Program-made: the position numbers and the translations under genes
Assembly (NCBI GenBank): GCA_965371445.1
Contig: CBDUYN010000117.1
Coordinates: 1 to 31,869 of the forward strand
DNA: 31,869 nt
Reading direction: 5' to 3'
From: DASWIG01 sp965371445
GTDB lineage: Bacteria; Acidobacteriota; Thermoanaerobaculia; Multivoradales; J023
Shown: positions 24,205-31,869 of the stretch, in pieces
Layout: each line of letters begins with the position of its first letter
Position numbering within the stretch: the first letter of the stretch is position 1
Notes under the pieces: generated by a model
What the model was told of the DNA's origin: nothing
The model's input: the letters and a program-made list of their open reading frames with translations, nothing else
Database searches by the model: none

Positions 24205-25626
24205 ATGGCCCATCGCGACCGAACCGAACCGCCCGCGAGACCCCGCGAAGAAGCGCTGAAGCCTCGCGGAGGTTTCCTCCGCCAGCTCTGGGGCTCCGTC
24301 TTCCGCGGGCCCCTGGTGCCGAGGACCGACCGCGAGCGGGCCTGGGTGACCTTCAACACCCTGGTACTCCACCTGCGCCCGGTGCGGCTGCCGGCGCGCA
24401 CCCTGCGGTGGAGCCACACCGCCGGGCTCGGCGGCTCCTCGCTGGTGCTGGTGGGCGTCCTCATGGCCACCGGCATGCTCATGATGCTGGTCTACCAGCC
24501 GGTCCCCGGCGTCGCCTACGACTCGGTCGTCACCCTTCGGGACGCCGTGCTCTTCGGACCCCTCGTGCGGGGCGTCCACTACTGGAGCGGCAACCTGCTG
24601 GTGATCGTGGTGGGGCTCCACATGGCACGGGTGTTTTTGACCGGCGGCTACCACGGCCCGCGACAGTTCAACTGGGTGATCGGTTGCCTCCTGCTCGCCG
24701 CCGTCGCCGCCGCCAGCTTCACCGGCTACCTGCTGCCCTGGGACCAGCTCTCCTACTGGGCGATCACCATCTGCACCGGGATGCTCGGCTACGTTCCGGG
24801 GATCGGCGCTTTCCTCGAGCGGGTGGTGCGCGGCGGCGCCGAGATCGGTCCCGCGACCCTGATCAACTTCTACACCTTCCACACGACCCTGGTGCCGGTC
24901 GCCCTGATCTCTCTGATGGCGTGGCACTTCTGGCGGGTGCGCAAGGCCCGCGGCGTGGTGGTGCCGCGGGGCGGCCATCCGCCGCCGCGGCCCGGCGAGC
25001 CGGAGGGCGAGGGCGAGAGGGTGCTCTTCTTACCCCATCTGCTGCTCCGCGAGGCGGCGCAGGCGCTGGTGGTCCTGGCCCTGGTGGTGGTGCTCGCGGC
25101 GGCCTTCGGCGCGCCGTTGGGAGAGCGGGCCCATCCCGGGATGAGCCCCAATCCGGCCAAGGCTCCGTGGTATTTCGTCGGCTTCCAGGAGCTCCTGATC
25201 CATTTCCACCCGGTGTTCGCGGTGCTGGTGATCCCGCTCTTGGCGGCGTTGGGGCTGGTGCTCCTGCCCTACCTGACCTCCGACGAGGAGCCGGCCGGGG
25301 CATGGTTCCTCTCCGCCACCGGCCGCCGCACCGCGGCGCTGGCCGCGGGCCTGGCCCTCGTGACGCCGCCGCTCCTGGTGATCCTCGACGAGCGCCTCGG
25401 CGGCGGTGCCGCCGGCTGGATCGCCGGCGCCCTCGCGCCGGCGGTGGCGCTCGTGGCGGTGGTGGCGGCGGTGTTCCATGTCGCCCGCCGCCGGCTCGGC
25501 GCCACGCGCAACGAGTCGGTGCAAGCGGTGGCCGTCCTGCTGGCGGTGGCCTTCGCGGTGCTGACCGCGGTTGGAGTCTGGTTCCGCGGCGAGGGGATGG
25601 CGCTCGTCTGGCCGTGGGCTCTTTGA
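24205..25626 (+). CDS. Cytochrome b of a bc-type complex, N- and C-terminal domains fused
   Basis: The protein has 473 residues with about eight or more membrane helices. Haem ligands are visible: H-x13-H in helix B (GVHYWSGNLLVIVVGLHMAR) and H-x14-H in helix D (FHTTLVPVALISLMAWHFWR); the 14-residue gap is b6-like. The quinol-site motif PEWY reads APWY in NPAKAPWYFVGFQELL, so the usual Glu is replaced. Cytochrome b accepts electrons from quinol and drives proton transfer together with the Rieske protein and a cytochrome c. ATG 24205 follows GAGGAGGG with 12-base spacing; ATG 24193, in the same frame, directly abuts that site and is less likely. The Rieske gene follows after 16 bp. Confidence 0.92.
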   Translation: MAHRDRTEPPARPREEALKPRGGFLRQLWGSVFRGPLVPRTDRERAWVTFNTLVLHLRPVRLPARTLRWSHTAGLGGSSLVLVGVLMATGMLMMLVYQPVPGVAYDSVVTLRDAVLFGPLVRGVHYWSGNLLVIVVGLHMARVFLTGGYHGPRQFNWVIGCLLLAAVAAASFTGYLLPWDQLSYWAITICTGMLGYVPGIGAFLERVVRGGAEIGPATLINFYTFHTTLVPVALISLMAWHFWRVRKARGVVVPRGGHPPPRPGEPEGEGERVLFLPHLLLREAAQALVVLALVVVLAAAFGAPLGERAHPGMSPNPAKAPWYFVGFQELLIHFHPVFAVLVIPLLAALGLVLLPYLTSDEEPAGAWFLSATGRRTAALAAGLALVTPPLLVILDERLGGGAAGWIAGALAPAVALVAVVAAVFHVARRRLGATRNESVQAVAVLLAVAFAVLTAVGVWFRGEGMALVWPWAL

Positions 25627-25642
25627 GGAGAGGTTGCGGAAG

Positions 25643-26215
25643 ATGTCGAAACGCAAGGCCAGGGACCGAGCGAGGAAAGCCGGGCGCGGGAAGCGCGCTC
25701 ACGGAGGTGCCGGCGCCCCTCCGGCAGCAGAGGTAAGGCAGGCCCCGGCGACCCGGCGCCGGTTCCTCACCTGGATTTGGGGGGTTCTGGGCCTGGCGGC
25801 GGCGGCCGAGGCCGGCTGGATCGCGGCCTCGTTCTTCCGGCCCCGGCGACGCGCCGCCGCCGGAGCGGAGGAGATCTTCGCGGCGGGCGCCGTGGACGAG
25901 TTCGAGCCCGGCACGGTGACCGCCTTCCCGGCCGGCCGTTTCTACCTCGCCCGCCTCGAGGACGGCGGCTTCCTGGCCCTCGACCGGACGTGTACGCACC
26001 TCGGCTGCACCGTGCCCTGGAACGCCGCCGAAGGCCGCTTCACCTGCCCCTGCCACGCCTCGACCTTCGCCATCACCGGCGAGGTGCTCGGCCCTCCGGC
26101 GACACGGCCCCTCGATCTCTATCCCGTACGCATCGAGAACGGCATCGTCAAGGTCGACGTCCGGCGTCCGGTTCGCCGCACCACCTTCGACACCTCGCAG
26201 GTGGTGTCGTCGTGA
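25643..26215 (+). CDS. Rieske [2Fe-2S] protein of the bc complex
   Basis: The protein has 190 residues. After a basic N-terminus there is a membrane anchor beginning TRRRFLTWIWGVLGLA, which has the twin-arginine pattern expected for Rieske proteins exported folded by Tat. The cluster ligands are in CTHLGC and, about 20 residues later, CPCHAS; the two outer Cys pairs can form the stabilising disulfide. It takes electrons from quinol at the Qo site and passes them to the cytochrome c partner. ATG 25643 is favoured by GAGGAGAGG upstream. The stop overlaps the multihaem cytochrome start as GTGA, so the complex is translated as a unit. Confidence 0.93.
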   Translation: MSKRKARDRARKAGRGKRAHGGAGAPPAAEVRQAPATRRRFLTWIWGVLGLAAAAEAGWIAASFFRPRRRAAAGAEEIFAAGAVDEFEPGTVTAFPAGRFYLARLEDGGFLALDRTCTHLGCTVPWNAAEGRFTCPCHASTFAITGEVLGPPATRPLDLYPVRIENGIVKVDVRRPVRRTTFDTSQVVSS

Positions 26216-28521
26216 CCGCCGGGCGCGCGGAGACCGGGAAGGGCGACCCCGCCCTGCGGCGGTGGGAGCTCGCCGGGATCACCGCCCTGGCGGTGATCGT
26301 CGGCGCGGTGCCCCTCTCGCTCTGGCGCTCGCCGCCCGGTGGGACGCCGGAGGCCGGTCCCGCCTTCGTCGGCAGCGTCGCCTGCAAGGACTGCCACCAG
26401 GCCGCCTGGGACGCGTGGTGGGGCTCGGACCACGACCTGGCCATGGCCGAGGCCACCGAGGAGACCGTGCGCGGCGACTTCGGCGGGGTCGAGATCACCC
26501 ACCGCGGCGTCACCTCCCGCTTCTACCGGAGCGACGGCAAGTTCCTCGTCCGGACCGAGGGGCCGGGAGGCGAGATGGGCGACTTCGAGATCGCCTACAC
26601 CTTCGGACACGAGCCGCTCCAGCAGTACCTCGTGCCGTTCCCGGGCGGCCGTCTCCAGGCCCTGAGCCTGGCCTGGGACACCGAGCGCGGGGAGTGGTTC
26701 CACCTCTACGCCGACCAGGACATCCCCGCCGACGACTGGCTGCACTGGACGCGCAACGGCCAGAACTGGAACGGGATGTGCGCCGAGTGCCACTCGACCG
26801 ATCTCAAGAAGGGCTACGACCCCGACACCCGAACCTACGCCACCACCTGGTCGGACATCGACGTCGGCTGCGAGGCCTGCCACGGCCCCGGCTCGCGCCA
26901 CGTGGCCTGGGCCGGCGTGCCGCCCATGGCGCGCCCCGATCTCGCCGACCGGGGGCTCGTGGTGCCCGCGGTCGGCATCGCGCCGGCGCGGCTGGTGGAG
27001 CTGTGCGCCCCCTGCCACTCGCGGCGCGCCGAGCTCGGCGACTACGACCACACCGGGCTCGAGCTCCTCGACCACATGCTGCCGTCGCTGCTGCGCGACG
27101 GCCTCTACCACGCCGACGGACAGATCTTGGACGAGGTGTACGTCTACGGCTCGTTTCTGCAGAGCAAGATGTACGCCCGCGGCGTCAGCTGCCGCGACTG
27201 CCACGACAGCCACAGCCTGGCGCTCCACCGCGAGGGCAACGAGCTCTGCCTGCAGTGTCACCAGCGCGAGGTCTACGACTCCTACGACCACCACTTCCAC
27301 CAGCAAGTGCACGACGGGCGGCCGTCGGATGGGGCGCTGTGCGTCAAGTGCCACATGCCCGAGCGGCCGTACATGGTGATCGACTGGCGCGCCGACCACA
27401 GCTTCCGGGTGCCACGCCCGGACCTCAGCGTCGAGATCGGTACCCCCAACGCCTGCGGCCAGAGTGGCTGCCACGGCGACAAGCCGCTCGAAGGGTCGGT
27501 GGACGCTTACCGGCGGTGGTACGGGCAAGCGCGCCGGCCCCACTACGGCACCACCTTCGCGGCGGCCCGGGCCGGCGAGCCGGAGGCCGTGGAAGAGCTC
27601 GTCCGCCTGGCGCAGAACGCGCTCCAGCCCGCCCTGGTGCGGGCCACCGCTCTCGAGCTCCTCGAGCGCTACGGCGGCGCGGCGAGGGCGGCGGCACTCC
27701 GCGCCGCGGTGCTCTCGGACGAGCCGCTGCTGCGCCGCACAGCGGCTGCGAGCCTGGCGGTGGCGGACCCGAAGGAGCGCGTCTCCCTCCTGGCGCCGCT
27801 CCTCTCGGACCCCGTCAAGGCCGTGCGGCTGGCCGCCGTCTCCCAGCTCGCCGGGGTACCGCGGGAGCTCTTCAAGCCGTACCAGCGCGAGGCCTTCGAC
27901 CGGGGGCTCGGCGAGTACCGCCAGACGATGGCCTACTCCCTCGACTTCGCCGCCCAGGCCATGAACATGGGGAACCTCCACGCCAACCTCGGACAGCCCC
28001 GGGAGGCCGAGCGCTACTACCGGATGGCGCTCGAGATCGACGACCTCTTCTACCCGGCGAAGATGAACCTGGCGGTGCTGGCGAGCGGCCAGGGCCGCAA
28101 TCCGGAAGCCGAGACGCTGCTGCGGGAGGTGCTCGCGGCCTATCCCGAGAACGCCGCCGCCGCCTACTCCCTGGGCCTGCTGCTGGTGGAGACGGGGCGC
28201 CCCGGGGAGGGCCTCGAGTGGCTGCTCCGCGCCGCCGAGGGAATGCCCCGCAACGCCCGCGCGCGCTATAACCTGGGTCTCCTGCTGCAGCAGCAGGGGA
28301 GGCTCGAGGAGGCCGGGCGAGAGCTCGCGGCGGCGCTCGAGATCGATCCTGCCAGCCTCGACTTCCTCCACGCCCTGGCCGACCATCAGCTCCGCCGCGG
28401 GCGTCTCGAGAAGGCCCTCGCCCTCGCCGAGCGCATGATCGCCGCCCACCCCGAAGAGCGCGTCGGCCACGATCTCAAGGCGTTCCTCGAGCGGAGCCTG
28501 GCGCAAGTCGCCGGAAGCTGA
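26212..28521 (+). CDS. Membrane-anchored multihaem c-type cytochrome with TPR domain
   Basis: The protein has 769 residues, starting at GTG. A membrane span (about residues 18-38) is followed by a haem domain with seven CxxCH motifs (C58, C190, C220, C265, C327, C346, C377) and one longer motif C415-GQSG-C420-H421, giving up to eight haems. Of this layout the cytochrome c554-like fold is typical. Residues about 450-560 look like HEAT-type helices, and about 580-760 form TPRs (ERYYRMALEIDDLFYPAKMN; EEAGRELAAALEIDP). It lies immediately after the Rieske gene, overlapping as GTGA, where cytochrome c1 would be expected. It therefore probably takes electrons from the Rieske protein and passes them outward or to an oxidase or reductase. 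The TPR end may bind that partner. Confidence 0.9.
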   Translation: MTAGRAETGKGDPALRRWELAGITALAVIVGAVPLSLWRSPPGGTPEAGPAFVGSVACKDCHQAAWDAWWGSDHDLAMAEATEETVRGDFGGVEITHRGVTSRFYRSDGKFLVRTEGPGGEMGDFEIAYTFGHEPLQQYLVPFPGGRLQALSLAWDTERGEWFHLYADQDIPADDWLHWTRNGQNWNGMCAECHSTDLKKGYDPDTRTYATTWSDIDVGCEACHGPGSRHVAWAGVPPMARPDLADRGLVVPAVGIAPARLVELCAPCHSRRAELGDYDHTGLELLDHMLPSLLRDGLYHADGQILDEVYVYGSFLQSKMYARGVSCRDCHDSHSLALHREGNELCLQCHQREVYDSYDHHFHQQVHDGRPSDGALCVKCHMPERPYMVIDWRADHSFRVPRPDLSVEIGTPNACGQSGCHGDKPLEGSVDAYRRWYGQARRPHYGTTFAAARAGEPEAVEELVRLAQNALQPALVRATALELLERYGGAARAAALRAAVLSDEPLLRRTAAASLAVADPKERVSLLAPLLSDPVKAVRLAAVSQLAGVPRELFKPYQREAFDRGLGEYRQTMAYSLDFAAQAMNMGNLHANLGQPREAERYYRMALEIDDLFYPAKMNLAVLASGQGRNPEAETLLREVLAAYPENAAAAYSLGLLLVETGRPGEGLEWLLRAAEGMPRNARARYNLGLLLQQQGRLEEAGRELAAALEIDPASLDFLHALADHQLRRGRLEKALALAERMIAAHPEERVGHDLKAFLERSLAQVAGS

Positions 28522-28526
28522 GCTGT

Positions 28527-28543
28527 GGAGAGGCTGCCTCTCC
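28527..28543. terminator. Hairpin just after the multihaem cytochrome gene
   Basis: GGAGAGG-CTG-CCTCTCC is a perfect 7-bp stem with a 3-base loop, 6 bases after the stop codon, and probably ends or protects the bc-complex transcript. There is no T-tract, so termination may need other factors. Confidence 0.45.
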
Positions 28544-28596
28544 GCCATGGACCTGCGCCTCCCCGGGCTCCACACCGTGCGCTGGTGCGAGAGCTC

Positions 28597-28631
28597 CTCC
28601 CAAATATCGTGGAAGCCCCGAAATATGGGAG
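28597..28631. promoter_or_regulatory. 13-bp inverted repeat, candidate enhancer (activator) site
   Basis: CTCCCAAATATCG and CGAAATATGGGAG are inverted copies matching at 11 of 13 positions, separated by 9 bases. The centre is at 28614, about 140 bp before the transcription start predicted from the sigma-54 box at 28731. That is the usual distance for the binding site of a sigma-54 enhancer-binding protein. Its AT-rich core stands out from the GC-rich surroundings. Confidence 0.5.
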
Positions 28632-28712
28632 CGCAGGTTGGCCGGGGCGGACGGTGACGACTCCGACCGGACATCAGTAATCCCCCTTCTGCCAGGCACT
28701 TCGGAGCGAGAC

Positions 28713-28746
28713 CCTCGATCTCGAGGTAGCTGGCACGGCTTCTGCA
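28713..28746 (+). promoter_or_regulatory. Strong candidate sigma-54 promoter with adjacent palindrome
   Basis: TGGCACG-GCTT-CTGC at 28731-28745 agrees with the sigma-54 consensus TGGCACG-N4-TTGC at all but one position, with exact GG-to-GC spacing. CCTCGA-TC-TCGAGG, a perfect palindrome, lies at 28713-28726, directly upstream. The first gene of the ABM/barrel/sulfatase group begins at 28811, about 55 bp after the expected start site. Transcription would require sigma-54 and an activator; neither is encoded here. Confidence 0.65.
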
Positions 28747-28810
28747 ATAGATGCTGAAGACGAGCGAGAACGTGGACAAGGAAACGTCAACCGATAGCTG
28801 AGGCGGACAA

Positions 28811-29158
28811 ATGCCGACAACAGCGTTAAGCGTACGAATCGTGGCGCCCCCCGAGCGCCAAAAGGAGATCGTCGACGTAATCCAGATGTTCATAGCGCCG
28901 CTTCGAGCGAACCCTGCCTGCGTGGGGTGCCGACTGTATCGAGGCATCGAGAACGACAACATCCTGGCCTTCGAGGAGGAATGGCGGTCCGAGAGAGAGC
29001 TCGCGCGGCACATGCGCTCGGACGACTACCGGGCCCTCCTCTCGGTGATCGATCTTTCCACCGTGCCTCCCGAGATCAACCTTCACACCATCGGCGACAC
29101 CAGCGGGATGGAGCTCATGGCCTCGTTCCGCGGCTCCGACAAACAGGAGGAAGGATGA
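28811..29158 (+). CDS. ABM-domain protein (quinol monooxygenase YgiN-like)
   Basis: The protein has 115 residues with a ferredoxin-like ABM (antibiotic biosynthesis monooxygenase) fold. A first strand (LSVRIVAPPERQ) is followed by the long helix KEIVDVIQMFIAPLRANPAC, strands with CRLYRGIENDNILAFEEEW, and the helix ELARHMRSDDYRALL. Such small dimeric proteins oxidise quinols or polyketide-like aromatics without cofactor, or act in haem breakdown or as dimer scaffolds, so the activity is not certain. It is probably cytoplasmic. It is the first gene after the sigma-54 box, and its stop overlaps the next start (ATGATG). Confidence 0.78.
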   Translation: MPTTALSVRIVAPPERQKEIVDVIQMFIAPLRANPACVGCRLYRGIENDNILAFEEEWRSERELARHMRSDDYRALLSVIDLSTVPPEINLHTIGDTSGMELMASFRGSDKQEEG

Positions 29159-30234
29159 TGAGACGTGCGACGACTGCGCTGACGCTGCTCGCCATGAGCC
29201 TTGCGCTGGCCGCCACTGCGGCGGCTCAACCGAGACGCCAAACCATGACCGATCCAAGCGCCGCCGCCGTTCTCGGCATGGCCCACGACATGGTGGCGGC
29301 GGGGGAGCGCGCCGGCGCACCGGCTCAAGGTCAGGGATCGGCTGCTCCGCAGGGCGAGGAAGGCGCGCCGGCCGCCGAGAAGGTCCAGGACAACGGCACG
29401 AATCCGGCCAGTATGGGGTTCAAGTTCATGCCCTACACCCGCTTCACGGAGCTGGAGAACGGGGTCACCAGCTCGGACGTCCTGACGCTGTTCGCCATGA
29501 TCCCACTCCCCGTGACCCCCTTCACCGCCATCACCATCGAGTGGCCGGTACAGAAGACCTTCGATGCTTCCGCCGTCGTGGTCGATATTCTCAACGGCGA
29601 TCTCGACCCAGGCGAGGGAATTCCCTGCGCGCCTCCGTCGTGCGGTGGCAACAGGCCCTTTCCAGAGCTGCCGATCGAGACCGTCGCCGCCGGCTTCGAC
29701 CAGTCCGGCGTCGGCGATCTCGGTTTCCGGCTCCTCCAGGGCCTCAAGATGTTCGGCAAGCCCGGAGAGGGAATGACCACGGTCCTGATCGGCGGCTTCC
29801 AGCTCAACACACCCACGGCGAGCGCTCCGGTCCTCGGTGAAGAGAAGTGGGAGATCGCCCCGCTCTTCGCCCACATTCACAATTTCTCGGCACGCTCCTT
29901 CCTGGCCTTCATGCACCTGTACTTCTTCGACTTCGCCGACAAGAACGGCATCTCTGAGCTGCACAAGGACTCGGAGGTCAGTTTCTACATGGGTCGGTAC
30001 TTCTTCCAGTACGCGTGGACCGAGAGCGGCTGGTACCTGCTGCCGGAGCTGCAGGTCGTCTACGACGACAACTCGGTTGACGAGTGGTCGGCCTTCTTCA
30101 TGCCCGAGGTGGGGAAGTCGTTCAAGGCGGGCTCGATGGGCATCACTGCCTACGTCAAGCCGGGCTGGGGCGTTTCACCCGACCCCGCCGAGAGGCGCTT
30201 CGGCGTCGAAATGGGCATCCGGTTAATTCCTTAG
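29155..30234 (+). CDS. Predicted outer-membrane beta-barrel protein
   Basis: The protein has 359 residues. A signal peptide (about residues 1-25, ending ATAAAQ) is followed by a disordered, Ala/Pro/Gln-rich segment to about residue 80. A barrel-like region then has alternating hydrophobic strands (for example TTVLIGGFQLNTPTAS, FLAFMHLYFFDFAD, WYLLPELQVVYDD and FGVEMGIRLIP). It resembles transporter-like or porin-like families, but I cannot name one. C-P-P-S-C near residue 161 could form a disulfide in a loop. It overlaps the ABM gene, and the arylsulfatase gene starts 27 bp after it, so it may let the sulfatase substrate or product pass the outer membrane. Confidence 0.65.
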   Translation: MMRRATTALTLLAMSLALAATAAAQPRRQTMTDPSAAAVLGMAHDMVAAGERAGAPAQGQGSAAPQGEEGAPAAEKVQDNGTNPASMGFKFMPYTRFTELENGVTSSDVLTLFAMIPLPVTPFTAITIEWPVQKTFDASAVVVDILNGDLDPGEGIPCAPPSCGGNRPFPELPIETVAAGFDQSGVGDLGFRLLQGLKMFGKPGEGMTTVLIGGFQLNTPTASAPVLGEEKWEIAPLFAHIHNFSARSFLAFMHLYFFDFADKNGISELHKDSEVSFYMGRYFFQYAWTESGWYLLPELQVVYDDNSVDEWSAFFMPEVGKSFKAGSMGITAYVKPGWGVSPDPAERRFGVEMGIRLIP

Positions 30235-30261
30235 TAGGTCCTGTAAGAAAGGGGACGCAAC

Positions 30262-31869
30262 ATGAACTCGAAGAAACGAAGCCCTTCCGTCTCACCCACT
30301 CTCGCGGCGGCTCTCGCGCTGACCTTGGCTTTCTGCGCAGTGCTGGCCCATGCGCAGGATTCGTCGCAAACCGGGCAGAAGAACAAGAGGCCAAACATTC
30401 TCCTGATCGTCGCCGACGACCTCGGCTACTCGGACCTGGGAAGTTACGGCGGCGAGATCAAGACACCGGTGTTGGACCAGCTGGCACAGCAGGGCGTCCG
30501 CTTCACCGACTTCTACGTGTCTCCAACCTGCTCGGTCACCCGCTCTATGCTGCTTAGCGGTACGGACAACCATGTTGCGGGCCTTGGAAACATGGGCGAG
30601 TTGAACGCTCCGAACCAGATGGGACAACCCGGTTACGAGGGCGTGCTCAACCAGCGCGTGGTCACGGTCGCCTCGCTGTTGCGTGACCACGGTTATCACA
30701 CCTACATGGCCGGGAAATGGCACTTGGGTCTTGCACCTGACCAGATTCCCCACGCCCGCGGTTTCGAGCGTGATTTCTCGCTGCTGGTCGGCGGCGGCAG
30801 CCACTTCAACGACGGGTGGAACGTCGAATGGCAGATACCGAAGGGCCCGTACACACAAGACGGGCGCCCGGTCGAGAAGCTCCCCAAGGATTTCTACTCC
30901 ACGAAGGCCTACACCGACAAGACCATCCAGTTCATTGAAGAAGGCCGCTCGGATGGCAAGCCCTTCTTTGCCTACATGGCATTTACCGCCCCCCACGGCC
31001 CCCTACATCTACCGAATGACTGGTTGCGCCGCTACAAGAACCGCTACGACGAAGGATGGGATGGGATCCGCCAGCAACGCCTCGCGCGCATGCAGGAGCT
31101 CGGCATCATAGACCAAGGCGTCAGTACCGCTGATCGCCTGTGGTTCCTGCCGAGGTCCACGTCACTGGCGCCTGCGGCGCGGGTGATGCTGGGTCGCCCG
31201 ATGGAGCTCTACGCCGGGATGGTCGAATACATGGACGACCAGATCGGGCGGGTATTCGATTATCTGAGGGAGATCGGCGAATACGACAACACAGTCGTGA
31301 TCTTCATCTCCGACAACGGGGCCGAAGGAAACGATCTGAGAGGAATGCTGTCTGGCCGAGTCGGCAGCCTGGGTTTTCTCCATGCCATGAACAACTTTGC
31401 CGAAAATGGGCACAACTCCATCGGCCGCAAGGGCACGTTTGCCGAGTACGGGCCGGCATGGGCACAAGTATCCATGGCCCCGTTTCGGCTCTACAAAGGG
31501 TTGCTCGCTGAAGGCGGCACCCGCTCCCCATTGATCGTCAGCGGCCCCGGTGTGACGGGCGCCGGCGAGTTGAACAAACAGGCCATTCTCCATGTCATGG
31601 ACCTTGCTCCGACGCTGCTGGAGATTGCCGGCGTCCAGCATCCCTCTACCTACCAGGGGCGGGAGGTGGTTCCCATGCAGGGCAAGTCCTGGGTCGGAAT
31701 GCTCAACGGCAGCGCCGCGTCGCCTCGTGGTCCCGACGACTGGCTCGGTTGGGAGCTGTTTGGCAACCGGGCAATCCGGCGAGGCGACTGGAAGATCAGC
31801 TGGCACTATGAACCTTTCGGTACCTGGGACTGGCAGCTATTCAACCTTGCCGAGGATCCGGGCGAGCAG
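30262..31869 (+). CDS. Exported arylsulfatase (C-terminus beyond the right edge)
   Basis: 536 residues are in the window and the frame is open to the end. A signal peptide (about residues 1-33, ending AVLAHAQ) is followed by a sulfatase domain: NILLIVADDLGYSDLGSYGG (first Ca ligands), the nucleophile region PTCSVTRSMLLSGTDNHVAG, the conserved MAGKWHLG, TAPHGPLHLP and FISDNGAEGN (second metal set). Arylsulfatases hydrolyse sulfate esters after the active-site Cys becomes formylglycine. The usual C-x-P-x-R signature reads C-S-V-T-R, with Val for Pro, which may weaken modification. No maturase gene is in view. AAAGGGG precedes the ATG. Base composition appears less GC-rich than in the rest of the window, which is compatible with transfer. 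Confidence 0.93.
   Translation, partial: MNSKKRSPSVSPTLAAALALTLAFCAVLAHAQDSSQTGQKNKRPNILLIVADDLGYSDLGSYGGEIKTPVLDQLAQQGVRFTDFYVSPTCSVTRSMLLSGTDNHVAGLGNMGELNAPNQMGQPGYEGVLNQRVVTVASLLRDHGYHTYMAGKWHLGLAPDQIPHARGFERDFSLLVGGGSHFNDGWNVEWQIPKGPYTQDGRPVEKLPKDFYSTKAYTDKTIQFIEEGRSDGKPFFAYMAFTAPHGPLHLPNDWLRRYKNRYDEGWDGIRQQRLARMQELGIIDQGVSTADRLWFLPRSTSLAPAARVMLGRPMELYAGMVEYMDDQIGRVFDYLREIGEYDNTVVIFISDNGAEGNDLRGMLSGRVGSLGFLHAMNNFAENGHNSIGRKGTFAEYGPAWAQVSMAPFRLYKGLLAEGGTRSPLIVSGPGVTGAGELNKQAILHVMDLAPTLLEIAGVQHPSTYQGREVVPMQGKSWVGMLNGSAASPRGPDDWLGWELFGNRAIRRGDWKISWHYEPFGTWDWQLFNLAEDPGEQ

Overview
The window is about 31.9 kb of GC-rich DNA, very probably from an Acidobacteriota chromosome. The pointers are a degenerate permease of the acidobacterial duplicated orphan permease (ADOP) type, a DUF5916/CBM9-like outer-membrane protein, a sulfatase-TPR fusion (now broken), a nucleotide translocase carrying HEAT repeats, and a b6-like cytochrome b with a multiheme cytochrome. 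The class cannot be fixed from the sequence. A Thermoanaerobaculia-like lineage is a guess from the lysine-fermentation genes. I saw no rRNA, tRNA, CRISPR array or insertion sequence.

Left part (1-5.9 kb): the end of a minus-strand gene with a carboxypeptidase-regulatory-like domain; a MazE/MazF-type toxin-antitoxin pair; a sulfatase-TPR gene broken by frameshifts and deletion; about 16 copies of a 42-bp hairpin-forming tandem repeat; a DUF5916 protein; and a small remnant of an M43 metalloprotease.

Middle (6-13.9 kb): a very compact minus-strand operon for fermenting lysine or beta-lysine. In transcription order it holds an AAA ATPase, Kdd, a KamB-like P-loop protein, KamD, KamE, Kal, Kce and an AGCS-family amino acid/cation symporter. 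From kdd onward every junction overlaps, mostly as ATGA or GTGA. Together the enzymes would turn 3,6-diaminohexanoate (beta-lysine) into acetoacetate and crotonyl-CoA. KamA and the MutS-like KamC are not in the window.

14-18 kb: a secreted protein with a HExxH motif, then two minus-strand pseudogenes: an M28 peptidase with an FN3 domain and an ADOP permease.

18.3-28.5 kb (plus strand): a lipoprotein with an alpha/beta-hydrolase domain and a beta-propeller; an exported protein with kinase-like catalytic motifs; a nucleotide translocase with HEAT repeats; a cyclic-nucleotide-binding-domain protein; then a bc-type complex made of cytochrome b, a Rieske protein and an eight-haem-motif cytochrome with TPRs. 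An exported kinase-like protein beside a nucleotide carrier suggests a periplasmic phosphorylation system.

28.5-31.9 kb: a sigma-54-type promoter with an upstream inverted repeat precedes a small operon of an ABM-domain protein, a predicted outer-membrane beta-barrel and an exported arylsulfatase that runs off the right edge.

Several large genes here (sulfatase-TPR, ADOP, M28-FN3 and probably the nucleotide translocase) lack internal segments. This could be real gene decay or an assembly problem.
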